DNA from: Dinoroseobacter sp.
GTDB taxonomy: Bacteria; Pseudomonadota; Alphaproteobacteria; Rhodobacterales; Rhodobacteraceae
Length of the DNA: 64,000 nucleotides
Reading direction: 5' to 3'
Assembly: GCA_017643385.1 (NCBI GenBank)
Contig: JAEPNN010000003.1
Location: 310,001 to 374,000 of the forward strand
Position 1 is the first letter of the stretch. The number at the start of each line of letters is the position of its first letter. A program made the translations under genes and the position numbers. The notes below the pieces were generated by a model. The model saw nothing but the letters and a program-made list of their open reading frames with translations, was not told where the DNA came from and made no database searches. Shown here in pieces: positions 8,500 to 17,145 of this stretch.

Positions 8500-10260
8500 A
8501 TGCCAAAAGACATGACAGATCCCGCCTATCTTGGGGTGGAATCCTCGTTGACGGGTCGGCGATGGGTTGGACCAGGTGCCGCGCAGGACCGGGCCGCACA
8601 GGCGCTTGTTCAAATGACAGACGTGGCGCAACCCGTAGCGCAGGTTCTGGCGCGTCTCGGCGTGCAGGCAGAGGGTGTCGAAGGTTATCTGTCACCCACT
8701 TTGCGCGAATTATTGCCCGATCCGCGATCGCTGAAAGACATGGAAATCGCCGCGTCGCGTTTCTTACAGGCGGTTAGGGACAATGAAGCTATTGCCATCT
8801 TTGCTGACTATGATGTGGATGGCGGCAGTTCGGCGGCGTTGCTGATCGATTGGCTCCGCCAAATGGGACGACAGGCCACGCTCTATGTACCGGATCGGAT
8901 CGACGAAGGCTACGGGCCGAACGAGGCTGCAATGGCAGCGCTGGCCAAAGACCATGACCTGATCATTTGTGTTGATTGCGGAACGTTAAGCCACGGCCCG
9001 ATTGCAGCTGCGTTTGAAGCAGAGGTTATCGTGCTCGATCACCATCTGGGCGGTGAGACATTGCCACCCGCACTGGCAATCGTGAACCCGAACCGTACGG
9101 ATGAAGATGGCACGTTAGGGTTCCTATGCGCCGCTGGCGTGGTGTTTCTGATGTTGGTTGAAGCAAACCGTCAACTTCGCACCAAAGGGACTAGTGGCCC
9201 CGACCTCATGGCGATGCTGGATCTAGTAGCGCTTGCAACGGTTGCAGATGTAGCCCCCCTGATTGGGGCCAACCGGGCACTGGTGCGTCAGGGCTTGACG
9301 GTCATGACGCGCCGCACCCGACCTGGGTTGGTTGCACTGGCGGATGTGGCAGGCCTCGACACCCCGCCAACGCCCTATCATTTGGGATTTCTGCTCGGGC
9401 CGCGCGTGAATGCAGGCGGACGCATTGGCAAGGCTGATCTAGGCGCACGATTGCTGGCGAGTGATGATCCGCATGAGGCCAGTGCGATGGCCGAGAAGCT
9501 TGATATGTTGAACGCAGAACGTCGAGATGTCGAAGCGAGTGTTCGGCGCGCTGCGATGGAGCAAGCCGAAGCCCGTGGGCTCGACGGCCCTCTGGTCTGG
9601 GCGGCGGGCGAAGGTTGGCACCCCGGCGTCGTTGGTATCGTGGCGTCACGCCTGAAGGACGCAACCAACCGGCCGGCGGTTGTGATCGGCCTAGAAAATG
9701 GGCAGGGCAAAGGGTCTGGACGCTCGGTCTCCGGGGTTGATCTTGGGGCCTCGATCCAGCGCCTTGCAGCCGAGGGCCTGATTGAAAAGGGCGGCGGTCA
9801 TAAGATGGCCGCTGGCCTAAGCCTCGCCGCTGAAGGACTTGAGGCCGCGATGATGCGTCTCGCAGACTTGCTGGCAAAGCAAGGCTCTGCAGAGGCAGGA
9901 CCAAAGGCGATGCGCCTTGACGGTGTCCTGCAGGTTGATGCGGTTTCGCCTGAACTTATAACTCAGATTGAAACTGCAGGTCCTTACGGTGCTGGCGCGC
10001 CTGGCCCGCGCTTTGCGATCCCTCAGGCCACGATCACCTTTGCAAAGCCTGTCGGTGAAACACATTTGCGTTTTTCTTGCTCAAGCGGCGGTGCAAGTAA
10101 GCTGAACGGTATTGCCTTTGGTGCATTCGACTGCGAGCTTGGCGAGGCGATCATGAATGCGGGACGCGCTCGCATGCATCTGGCCGGGCGGTTGGAATTG
10201 AACCACTGGGGCGGACGCACAAGCGCACAAATGAGGTTGGAGGACGCATCTTATGCGTAA
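8500..10260 (+). CDS. recJ: single-stranded-DNA-specific exonuclease RecJ
   Basis: 586 residues, the usual RecJ size. This 5'-3' ssDNA exonuclease serves RecF-pathway recombination and mismatch repair. The DHH-family motifs are present in order: FADYDVDG (motif I, about residue 100), VDCGT, DHHLGGE (motif III) and the C-terminal DHHA1 block GSGRSVSGVDLG with GGGHKMAAG. The 3' end overlaps the next gene by 8 nt. Confidence 0.96.
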   Translation: MPKDMTDPAYLGVESSLTGRRWVGPGAAQDRAAQALVQMTDVAQPVAQVLARLGVQAEGVEGYLSPTLRELLPDPRSLKDMEIAASRFLQAVRDNEAIAIFADYDVDGGSSAALLIDWLRQMGRQATLYVPDRIDEGYGPNEAAMAALAKDHDLIICVDCGTLSHGPIAAAFEAEVIVLDHHLGGETLPPALAIVNPNRTDEDGTLGFLCAAGVVFLMLVEANRQLRTKGTSGPDLMAMLDLVALATVADVAPLIGANRALVRQGLTVMTRRTRPGLVALADVAGLDTPPTPYHLGFLLGPRVNAGGRIGKADLGARLLASDDPHEASAMAEKLDMLNAERRDVEASVRRAAMEQAEARGLDGPLVWAAGEGWHPGVVGIVASRLKDATNRPAVVIGLENGQGKGSGRSVSGVDLGASIQRLAAEGLIEKGGGHKMAAGLSLAAEGLEAAMMRLADLLAKQGSAEAGPKAMRLDGVLQVDAVSPELITQIETAGPYGAGAPGPRFAIPQATITFAKPVGETHLRFSCSSGGASKLNGIAFGAFDCELGEAIMNAGRARMHLAGRLELNHWGGRTSAQMRLEDASYA

Positions 10261-10777
10261 GTGGGCAGCAGCACTGTTAGGATTGGTTCTGGCGACGCCG
10301 GGTATGGCGCAGGAAGAGATGGTGTTTACACCGCCCGAAGGGTTCGTTTCTGCATCTGAGGACGAAACCAGCGGTCTACGTGAATGGCTGCCTGAGGGCG
10401 AAGGGCCTGAAAACTGGTCGCGTCGTGTCAGTTACTCGGTCAACCCGCTCGAAGGACGAACCGCAGAAGAATTCGCAATCCTATTAGGCCATGCAATGCA
10501 GCAGGTCTGCGAAGGTTTAGAGGCCGCGCCAGCCCATGCCGGTGATCAGAACAGCTACGGTATTCAGCTTATGCTGACATCTTGCCCAGCTGATTACACA
10601 GAAAGCGAAGATACTGAAAACGCAATTATCAAAGTGATTGCTGGGGATGAAGCGATGCATACGGTTCAGTTTGCATGGCGCGGAGATTTGGACGAAATCA
10701 CCATCCGATCGATCTTCGAATGGACTGTGCCGCAGATCTTGTGCAACCCCGAAGCAGAAGATGCACCTTGTCCCTGA
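10253..10777 (+). CDS. secreted protein of unknown function
   Basis: 174 residues. A Sec signal peptide is visible (MRKW, a hydrophobic core, then a cleavage-like G-M-A-Q site around residues 19-20). The mature part is acidic, with four cysteines that could pair (including C-N-P-E and C-P near the end). It overlaps recJ by 8 nt, so it is probably co-expressed. I recognise no domain. An exported, possibly disulfide-bonded periplasmic protein is all that can be said. Confidence 0.7.
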   Translation: MRKWAAALLGLVLATPGMAQEEMVFTPPEGFVSASEDETSGLREWLPEGEGPENWSRRVSYSVNPLEGRTAEEFAILLGHAMQQVCEGLEAAPAHAGDQNSYGIQLMLTSCPADYTESEDTENAIIKVIAGDEAMHTVQFAWRGDLDEITIRSIFEWTVPQILCNPEAEDAPCP

Positions 10778-10862
10778 GCAATGTCTCAGGAAGTCGCAAT
10801 AACCACGTATTTTCCTCTTGCGAGTCACGCAGGGTTTACCTAAATACGCCCTCACGCTGAGT

Positions 10863-10937
10863 GGTCCCTTCGTCTATCGGTTAGGACGCCAGGTTTTCAA
10901 CCTGGAAAGAGGGGTTCGATTCCCCTAGGGACTGCCA
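10863..10937 (+). tRNA. tRNA-Glu (TTC anticodon)
   Basis: A 75-nt cloverleaf with encoded CCA. Acceptor arms GGTCCCT and AGGGACT pair with a G-U at 1-72. The D arm contains the TATCGGTTAGGA segment. The anticodon stem CCAGG/CCTGG encloses the loop TTTTCAA with anticodon TTC (Glu). The T arm is AGGGG-TTCGATT-CCCCT. No duplicated 3' end (att site) was noticed nearby. Confidence 0.95.
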
Positions 10938-11163
10938 GTGTATTTTCATTAAAATCAGACGCTTCTGACCAGATCGCAATGTGCCATCAGGTATTGATCA
11001 TCTGTCATGTTTGCTAAGCTTTGGTTGGGTTAGCTTCGCAAATCGTCGATTTGATCATATTGAATTCCGGCGAAATGCACCTGAAAACGCGATGCGCGTA
11101 GACTTCAGACAATGTTTGCAGCTGATCAGTTGGGTTAACCCAGTCATCTAGACCTACGCTGCC

Positions 11164-11456
11164 TTAACTAAGGTTTTCGGCCAGCGCATCCCGAAAGTCC
11201 CATACCTTTCGGAAATGGTCTTTGAAGGTCCCTATCAGGCCACCTTTGCGATCGCGCCATTCAGCATCGATATCGCGACGCTTTGCAGCATTTGTCTCCA
11301 AACCATAGAACCAAGCGGTTTCGCCAATATATCGCCGATCTGGTAGCCGCCATTGAGGCTGCTGTAGGGGTTCTGGAACATCATTTGGATCAGACGACGC
11401 GAGTGTAATCTGGGCCACGATGGGGGCTCGCGGGTTTCATGGCACAAATTGCACAC
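11164..11456 (-). pseudogene. remnant of a peptide/opine-type ABC transporter ATPase (DppF-like)
   Basis: On the minus strand, one frame (about 11399-11313) reads RRLIQMMFQNPYSSLN then IGDILAKPL, which matches the Q-loop region of Dpp/Opp/Gsi-type ATPases (IQMVFQDPYSSLNP...GDIL.EPL). The continuing homology then shifts into another frame (about 11320-11230), reading GLETNAAKRRDIDAEW, like the region that follows in that family. Walker A, the signature motif and Walker B are absent. The call is therefore a frameshifted and truncated fragment, not a functional gene. It lies between tRNA-Glu and a GntR regulator that might once have controlled the transporter. Confidence 0.65.
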
Positions 11457-11621
11457 TCTGCTTACTTCGCGCGTAGGGCTTGGCGTAGACAGATCTTAAG
11501 CGCGCCGCACGTGCGGCAATTGCACGTCCTGCTGGCACGCACGAAACCTGCGCCGATTCGGCGGCGCGTCTTTGCCAAAGATAAAGGGAATCTGCAACTT
11601 ATCCGACGAAATGAAATGGTT

Positions 11622-11633
11622 AAGTGTATACTT
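11622..11633. promoter_or_regulatory. dyad AAGTGTATACTT, candidate GntR/FCD operator
   Basis: A near-perfect 12-bp dyad (one mismatched pair) with a GTATAC core lies 25 nt before the chosen start of the GntR gene. FadR-subfamily operators often have a GT-N(0-3)-AC core. Its position supports starting the gene at 11659 and suggests autoregulation. This is inference from pattern only. Confidence 0.35.
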
Positions 11634-11658
11634 GGGTACGCAGACCAAAGAATCGCCA

Positions 11659-12360
11659 ATGGTAGACACACTTTCGAAGAAAGATATAGCGTTCGCGAGC
11701 TTGCAGGAACGTATCCTAAAACTCGAACTGGCGCCGGGAACGACATTAGAAGAAGGGCCACTTTGCGCCGAGTTTGGCCTGTCGCGCACACCGATGCGTG
11801 AACTGCTTCAGAAGCTTTCAGGATTGGGATATATCACGCTGTCTGCCGGTCGCGGCGCCACTGTCGCTGACATTAATCTTCAAAAGATCCGGCAGTTCTT
11901 TCAAGCAGCGCCCTTGCTTCATGCGTTGATCGCACGTCTTGCGGCAGACGCAGCTGACAGCAACGCAGAACAAGCCCTGCGCATTGCGCAAGCTAATATG
12001 AACCGTGCCCGCGTTTCACGAAACGCTGCCTCGCTGGCCCTTGCCGACCACCAGTTTCATGTCACGTTATGCCAAATTGCTGATAACCCATTTCTGGGGC
12101 CGTCGTTAGAACGATTGTTGATTGAACAGACCCGAATGAGCCAAGGGTTCTACGGCATAAAAGGATCTCTGGGCACTGCACAAATTGATAAATCGCTAGC
12201 GGAGCACGAAGCTCTGGTAGACGCCATATTACGCAAAGATGCAGGGCTCGCTGTCGCAATCGCAATCGCACACTGGGAGCCAGTTCGAGACTTCATCGAA
12301 CAAAATATGCAACCCGCGCCTTTGATGGATGAAGGTGGGCTCCTAGACGATCTTTCATGA
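11659..12360 (+). CDS. GntR family regulator, FCD (FadR) subfamily
   Basis: 233 residues from the ATG at 11659. The winged helix-turn-helix lies at about residues 10-75 (AFASLQERILKLELAPGTTLEE, then LSRTPMRELLQKL). The C-terminal domain is all-helical FCD type, with the metal/ligand-binding pattern D-H-Q-F-H at about residue 130 and a later AEHEAL and AIAHWEP segment. The longer frame from 11572 would include a dyad that looks like the operator, so I reject that start. It probably senses a small organic acid; the target may have been the decayed transporter upstream or the neighbouring BHC genes. Both are guesses. Confidence 0.85.
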   Translation: MVDTLSKKDIAFASLQERILKLELAPGTTLEEGPLCAEFGLSRTPMRELLQKLSGLGYITLSAGRGATVADINLQKIRQFFQAAPLLHALIARLAADAADSNAEQALRIAQANMNRARVSRNAASLALADHQFHVTLCQIADNPFLGPSLERLLIEQTRMSQGFYGIKGSLGTAQIDKSLAEHEALVDAILRKDAGLAVAIAIAHWEPVRDFIEQNMQPAPLMDEGGLLDDLS

Positions 12361-12438
12361 TTTGCTGAGGACTGCGGAAACGCGTCTTGCGATTAAGACG
12401 CCGGTGCGCGTGTGGCACAATCCAGCAAGATGAATAAG

Positions 12439-12472
12439 AAAAGGGCCCTGCCCAAAACGTCAGAACCCTTTT
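12439..12472. terminator. bidirectional hairpin between convergent genes
   Basis: Arms AAAAGGG and CCCTTTT, with an inner CTG/CAG stem after a 2x2 internal loop, sit between the ends of the GntR gene (12360) and bhcD (12496). The T-run on each strand comes from the AAAA/TTTT ends of the stem itself. It is a plausible shared terminator. Confidence 0.45.
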
Positions 12473-12495
12473 GATCATAAATTCAGCGTCATAGC

Positions 12496-13488
12496 CTAGA
12501 GCGCTGCCAGCGTGCCAAGCCCTTGTTCCCGGGCTGCTTTTGCAACAACACAAGCGACAGCGAGGTCCTGCAAGCCAACCCCTGTCCCGTCGAAAAGTGT
12601 GATCTCTTCGTCCGATTTCCGGCCGACGTGATCGCCGTTCAGCACCTTGCCAATGGGCGTGATATCTTGCTCACCGATCAAACCTTCTGCGATGCCATGC
12701 TGGGCTTCCCCAAGCGAAATCGACTGCGCGACCTCATCAGTGAAGACAGTCGCTTGCGCAACAAGCGCGGACGCGACCTCCTGCTTTCCAACGGTATCGG
12801 TCCCCATGCAAGCAAGGTGCGTTCCTGGCTTGATCCACTCTGCCTTCAGAAGAGGTTCAAACGCCGACGTGATGGTGATGATCACGTCAGCTTGCGCACC
12901 AAGCACTTCCCGGTCCACCGCTTCGAAGTCTATCCCCAATTCTTCTGCGACCGATTGCAAACGCGGCAGCATTTCAGGATGGGGGTTCCAGGCGACAACC
13001 TTTTCAAAGGCGCGCTGGCGGACAGCTGCGCGAAGCTGGAAGGTTGACTGGTGGCCTGCACCGACCATGCCGAGAACCTTTGCATCAGATCGCGCCAGCG
13101 CATTGATAGACACGGCAGAAGAGGCCGCGGTACGCACAGCGGTCAGGTAATTGCCCGCGACAAGCGCCTGAAGGCGCCCAGTGTCGGGGTCAAAAAGGAA
13201 CACGGTGGACTGGTGGTTGGTCAAACCTTTGTTTGCGTTGCCAGGCCAGTACCCCCCTGATTTTACGCCGAGAGTCTTGCCCGCTTTGTCAAAACCTGAC
13301 TTGAAACCATACAGCGCATCCGCATAGCCGATCGCCTCGCGAATGACTGGAAAATTATAGGCGTCGTCACGCGCCATGGCCGCAAAGATGTCTTGTACGG
13401 CAGTGAACGCTTCGGCGTCTGACACGATCTGCTGACAGGTTTCTTCGTTGACGATGATAAGGCTGTCTTGGTCAATCTGCTTCAACAT
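12496..13488 (-). CDS. bhcD: iminosuccinate reductase (ornithine cyclodeaminase/mu-crystallin family)
   Basis: 330 residues from the ATG at 13488, which follows AAAGGAGATCAA, a strong ribosome site; a longer frame to 13653 overlaps bhcC and is rejected. The fold is that of ornithine cyclodeaminase/mu-crystallin, with NAD(P)-binding GMVGAGHQS (about residues 138-146) and the substrate-loop region KSGGYWPGN. On sequence alone it would be called a cyclodeaminase. Its place as last gene of bhcABCD identifies it as iminosuccinate reductase, which regenerates L-aspartate from iminosuccinate in the beta-hydroxyaspartate cycle. The function is inferred from synteny with the described Paracoccus cluster. 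Confidence 0.88.
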   Translation of the reverse strand: MLKQIDQDSLIIVNEETCQQIVSDAEAFTAVQDIFAAMARDDAYNFPVIREAIGYADALYGFKSGFDKAGKTLGVKSGGYWPGNANKGLTNHQSTVFLFDPDTGRLQALVAGNYLTAVRTAASSAVSINALARSDAKVLGMVGAGHQSTFQLRAAVRQRAFEKVVAWNPHPEMLPRLQSVAEELGIDFEAVDREVLGAQADVIITITSAFEPLLKAEWIKPGTHLACMGTDTVGKQEVASALVAQATVFTDEVAQSISLGEAQHGIAEGLIGEQDITPIGKVLNGDHVGRKSDEEITLFDGTGVGLQDLAVACVVAKAAREQGLGTLAAL

Positions 13489-13580
13489 TTGATCTCCTTT
13501 GCCAGATACGGAAGGCTCTGGCCGGGATGTTTTGAACGCGAAATGGGCGACGATTTCAGACGCCGCCCGGGCTTGATGGA

Positions 13581-14744
13581 TCAGTAGGCGTAACCGCGGG
13601 CCGTCACTGGCCAGACGGTTTCGACTTTGCCGTTTCGGACACCAACGTACCAATCATGCACGTTGCAGGTCGGGTCGCAGTGACCGGGCACAAGCTTGAG
13701 CTTGTCATTGACCTTCAGATTACCGTCCGGGTCGGCAATGACGCCATGCTCATCTGAGCATTTCACGTATTCTACATCCGTGCGCCCGAAGATGAACGGA
13801 AGGCCGCTGTCTACGGACTGGGCTTTGAGGCCTGCATCGCAGATGGCTTTGTCGACCTTGGCGTGGCTCATGACGCTGGTCAGGATGAAAAGCGCGTTTT
13901 CCCATTCGCCCTGATCGATACGCTTTCCGTCCTTGTCGAGGATACGGCCATAGTCGGCATCCATGAATGCGTAAGACCCACATTGGAGTTCATTATAAAC
14001 CCCTGATGTCCCTTCGAAATAATAAGACCCGGTTCCACCACCGCCGACGATATCGCATTCAAGCCCTTCGGCCTTCAGCGCATCGACGGCATCTTTGACC
14101 ATACCAACGGCAACGTCGATCTTGGTTTTGCGTTCCTCGTAATCGTCAAGGTGCTGCATCGCGCCCTGATAGGCCTGAATACCGCCAAACTTGAGGCCGG
14201 ACGCAGCATCGATTGCCGTTGCGATGGCAACAACTTCAGGTGTGGTGGTCACACCGCAACGCCCTGCCCCGCAGTCGATTTCAACGAGGCACTCGATCTC
14301 GGTTCCATGGCGTTGCGCGGCTTCTGACAGATCGGCGACATTGTCGATATCATCCACGCAACAGATCGTGCGCGCCCCAAGTTTCGGCATGCGTGCAAGG
14401 CGGTCGATCTTTTGTGGGTCGCGCACTTGATTGGAGACGAGAACATCATTGATGCCACCGCGCGCAAAGGCCTCGGCCTCCGACACTTTCTGGCAGCACA
14501 CGCCACATGCCCCCCCCAGATCCATTTGAAGCTTCGCCACATCGACGGACTTGTGCATTTTTCCATGCACTCGGTGACGCATACCGTGGGCTTTGGCCCA
14601 GTCGCCCATCTTCCTGATATTGCCTTCGAGCGCGTCGAGATCGATCACCAGCGCGGGTGTCTGGATGTCTTTTTCGTCCATGCCAACCGCAGCAGGCACA
14701 TTATAACCAACCTCAAGGACTTCGAATTTGGTGGGTGCATTCAT
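13581..14744 (-). CDS. bhcC: beta-hydroxyaspartate aldolase (DSD1/D-threonine aldolase-like)
   Basis: 387 residues. A PLP fold-type III enzyme. The N-terminal barrel carries the PLP lysine in H-R-V-H-G-K62-M-H-K, the counterpart of the HVKTHK motif of D-threonine aldolases and D-serine dehydratases. The C-terminal metal-binding motif P-G-H-C-D-P-T is present near residue 360. In the BHC it condenses glycine and glyoxylate to (2R,3S)-beta-hydroxyaspartate. The ribosome site GGAGG is about 8 nt upstream of the ATG. It lies between bhcB and bhcD, 14 nt from bhcB. Confidence 0.92.
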   Translation of the reverse strand: MNAPTKFEVLEVGYNVPAAVGMDEKDIQTPALVIDLDALEGNIRKMGDWAKAHGMRHRVHGKMHKSVDVAKLQMDLGGACGVCCQKVSEAEAFARGGINDVLVSNQVRDPQKIDRLARMPKLGARTICCVDDIDNVADLSEAAQRHGTEIECLVEIDCGAGRCGVTTTPEVVAIATAIDAASGLKFGGIQAYQGAMQHLDDYEERKTKIDVAVGMVKDAVDALKAEGLECDIVGGGGTGSYYFEGTSGVYNELQCGSYAFMDADYGRILDKDGKRIDQGEWENALFILTSVMSHAKVDKAICDAGLKAQSVDSGLPFIFGRTDVEYVKCSDEHGVIADPDGNLKVNDKLKLVPGHCDPTCNVHDWYVGVRNGKVETVWPVTARGYAY

Positions 14745-14758
14745 TACTCTGGCCTCCG

Positions 14759-15733
14759 TCAGCCCATAATCCAGGGCAGCTTGTCGAGATCGACATTACC
14801 ACCAGTCACAATGACGCCGATACGTTTACCGGCAAACTTTTCCTTGTTCTTCAAAATGGTGGCCAGTGGCACAGCGCAGCTTGGCTCCATCACGATCTTC
14901 ATCCGCTGCCAGGTCAATTTCATCGCATCGATGATTTCCTGTTCGCTTGCAGTCAGGATGTCGGTCACGTGGTTTGACACAAAATGCCAGGTCAGTTCTT
15001 TCAGTGGCACTTTGAGCCCGTCCGCGATGGTATTGGGCGCATCATCGGCAATGATATGGCCCGCCTTGAAACTGCGGAAGGCATCATCAGCCTGTTCGGG
15101 TTCTGCAGCGATGATCTGTACTTCGGGCGCGATGGTCGAGAGCGTCACACAAGTTCCAGAGATCATCCCGCCACCGCCGATTGGGGCCACCATCATGTCA
15201 AGACCGTCAGTCTGTTCCATAAATTCCCGGCTGCACGTCCCCTGCCCTGCGATCACACGCGGGTCGTTATAGGGATGCACAAAGTTTGCCCCTGTCATCG
15301 CCTGAACGTCAGCAAAAACGGTCTCTCGGCTGGTTGTCGAGGGCTCACATTCGGTGATGATGCCGCCATAGCCGCGCACTGCGGCTTTTTTTGCGTCTGG
15401 CGCCGTGCGTGGCATGACCACGTGGCAAGGGATGCCGCGCCGACCCGCGGCATAACTGAGGGAAAGCGCATGGTTGCCTGATGAATGGGTTGCAACGCCT
15501 TTCTTTGCATTCTCTTCCGACAAACCAAAAACGGCATTTGAAGCACCGCGCACCTTAAACGCCCCCGCTTTCTGGAAGTTCTCACACTTAAAGAAGATTT
15601 CAGCCCCAACAAGGTCGTTGAAATAGGACGACGTCAGCACAGGTGTGCAGTGGATGTGAGGTTTGATGCGCTCATGCGCAGATTTCACATCCTCAAATGT
15701 TGGAAGGGTCAGCTCTGTGATCAGGTCTTTCAT
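14759..15733 (-). CDS. bhcB: beta-hydroxyaspartate dehydratase (threonine dehydratase-like)
   Basis: 324 residues from the ATG at 15733. A PLP fold-type II enzyme of the serine/threonine dehydratase family: the PLP lysine is K60 in AGAFKVRGA, and SSGNHALSLSYAAG and the glycine-rich GGGGMISG phosphate loop are present. In the BHC it dehydrates beta-hydroxyaspartate to iminosuccinate. The extended frame to 15856 overlaps bhcA and has no start signal. In isolation it would be annotated as threonine or hydroxyaspartate dehydratase; the neighbours make bhcB the best call. Confidence 0.92.
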   Translation of the reverse strand: MKDLITELTLPTFEDVKSAHERIKPHIHCTPVLTSSYFNDLVGAEIFFKCENFQKAGAFKVRGASNAVFGLSEENAKKGVATHSSGNHALSLSYAAGRRGIPCHVVMPRTAPDAKKAAVRGYGGIITECEPSTTSRETVFADVQAMTGANFVHPYNDPRVIAGQGTCSREFMEQTDGLDMMVAPIGGGGMISGTCVTLSTIAPEVQIIAAEPEQADDAFRSFKAGHIIADDAPNTIADGLKVPLKELTWHFVSNHVTDILTASEQEIIDAMKLTWQRMKIVMEPSCAVPLATILKNKEKFAGKRIGVIVTGGNVDLDKLPWIMG

Positions 15734-15743
15734 CGAGAAATCC

Positions 15744-16934
15744 TTAGGCGGCCTTAGCCAGAGAGGTGGTGGAAGATTTGCGAAAGTGCTCTTGTGCGGC
15801 AGCAACACCGGCGCCGAGCGTGATGGGGTAGTCGAGATCGGCCATCGCCATCTCAATCGTGGCCAGGCCAGAGAGCACCATGACGTCTGTCAGCATCCCC
15901 AGGTGGCCAATACGGAAAGCTTTGCCGTCCATCTGGCCGAGGCCCGCTCCAAAGCTTACGCCATAGGAATCGAACGCATGATTAATCAACTCATTGGCAT
16001 CGAACCCCACGGGAACATAAATCGCCGAGACTGTGTCTGAGTAGAGATCCGGACTTTCTGCGACCAGCTCCAGCCCCCAGGCGGCGACAGCTGAGCGCAC
16101 GCCGTCTGCCAGACGGGTGTGCCGGTCATAGACGTTTTGCAGGCCTTCTTCGGCAATCATATCGAGGCTCTCGCGCAGTCCATAGATCAACTGAAGCGGT
16201 GGCGTGTAGGGGTATCCCCCTTTGGCGTTGGCGCCCATCATGTCCCGGAAGTCAAAGAAGGTTCGCGGAAGCTCGGCAGCATCCATGGCAGCGAGCGCCT
16301 TCGGTGACGCCGCCAAGATCGCCATGCCGGTGTACAGCATGAACCCCTTTTGACTGCCAGAGATCGCGATATCGACACCCCAGGCGTCCATTTCAAACGG
16401 CATAGAGCCCAGTGACGAGACGCAATCGATAAAGAGCATCGCGTCATGGTCAGCTGCATCCATCGCGCGACGGATGGCGCCAATGTCGGAACGTACGCCT
16501 GTGGCCGTTTCGTTGTGGGTGACAAGCACGGCTTTGATGCTGCCTAAGCTATCTGACTTCAGTGCCTCTTCGAACTTATCTGCAGGTGCGCCTGCACCCC
16601 AGGAGCAGTCAATCACGCGAACATCCAGACCGTGACGTTCGCACATGTCGATCCAGCGGTGCGAGAACATGCCATACCGCGCAACCAAAACAGCATCACC
16701 CGGGCTAAGCGTGTTCGTGATTGCGGCTTCCCACCCCCCGGTTCCGGATGATGGGAACGTTATGATCGTGCCATCTTTCGTGCCGAAGACGTCTTTCGTG
16801 TCTTCCAGGATGGGCAGAAGTGTTTCAACGAAATCAGGGGCACGGTGATCACGGGTCTGGGCATTCATCGCATATCGCAGACGATCCGGGATGTTGGTTG
16901 GTCCTGGTATGAAAACAGGGTTCTGTGTAGACAT
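15744..16934 (-). CDS. bhcA: L-aspartate--glyoxylate aminotransferase
   Basis: 396 residues from the ATG at 16934, preceded by GGGAGGAGG. A class V aminotransferase of the serine-glyoxylate/alanine-glyoxylate type: it starts NPVFIPGPTNIP, and the PLP lysine is K196 in SGSQKGF with DCVSSLGS upstream. In the BHC it converts glyoxylate plus aspartate to glycine plus oxaloacetate, the entry reaction. It is first in the operon, 10 nt before bhcB, and is divergent from bhcR across a strongly AT-rich region. A plain serine-glyoxylate aminotransferase of the serine cycle is the alternative, which the neighbours argue against. Confidence 0.92.
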   Translation of the reverse strand: MSTQNPVFIPGPTNIPDRLRYAMNAQTRDHRAPDFVETLLPILEDTKDVFGTKDGTIITFPSSGTGGWEAAITNTLSPGDAVLVARYGMFSHRWIDMCERHGLDVRVIDCSWGAGAPADKFEEALKSDSLGSIKAVLVTHNETATGVRSDIGAIRRAMDAADHDAMLFIDCVSSLGSMPFEMDAWGVDIAISGSQKGFMLYTGMAILAASPKALAAMDAAELPRTFFDFRDMMGANAKGGYPYTPPLQLIYGLRESLDMIAEEGLQNVYDRHTRLADGVRSAVAAWGLELVAESPDLYSDTVSAIYVPVGFDANELINHAFDSYGVSFGAGLGQMDGKAFRIGHLGMLTDVMVLSGLATIEMAMADLDYPITLGAGVAAAQEHFRKSSTTSLAKAA

Positions 16935-17145
16935 GAGGGCCTCCTCCCTTATTCGGAATGGCCTGTGTCTAGACATCCATTGGCATTTTTGCAATTTTTT
17001 CGGAAGCTATTTCTAAAAATATAATAAATTTATTAAATTGATGTTTTTATTGGTTTTTAATTTTTTTATTTTCAATTTTTTGATTTTTTATGGAAGTTTT
17101 TTTCAAAATTGATAACTTGCGAGCATTGCAAAACAGAGCTTTTGA
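16935..17145. promoter_or_regulatory. AT-rich bhcA/bhcR divergent control region with 14-bp palindrome
   Basis: The middle of this gap (about 16985-17115) is almost entirely A and T, in sharp contrast with the GC-rich genes on both sides. It contains a perfect 14-bp palindrome at 17022-17035 (TAATAAATTTATTA) and two GAA-N5/6-TTC half-site pairs (around 17003-17013 and 17093-17104). These are candidate binding sites for the IclR-type regulator BhcR; which one is used cannot be told from sequence. Confidence 0.5.

Noticed and set aside
10863-11456. tRNA-Glu as an integration site with attachment repeats
   Set aside because: I found no repeat of the tRNA 3' end downstream and no integrase gene in the window.
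12496-13488. Ornithine cyclodeaminase as the function of this gene
   Set aside because: The fold is right, but the position inside bhcABCD makes iminosuccinate reductase the better explanation.
14412-15272. A 286-codon plus-strand frame
   Set aside because: It is antisense to bhcC and bhcB, both fully supported by family motifs.
16985-17115. AT-rich tract as a replication origin or horizontal-transfer scar
   Set aside because: No DnaA boxes or iterons are visible, and the flanking genes form a known regulatory pair, so a promoter role is simpler.
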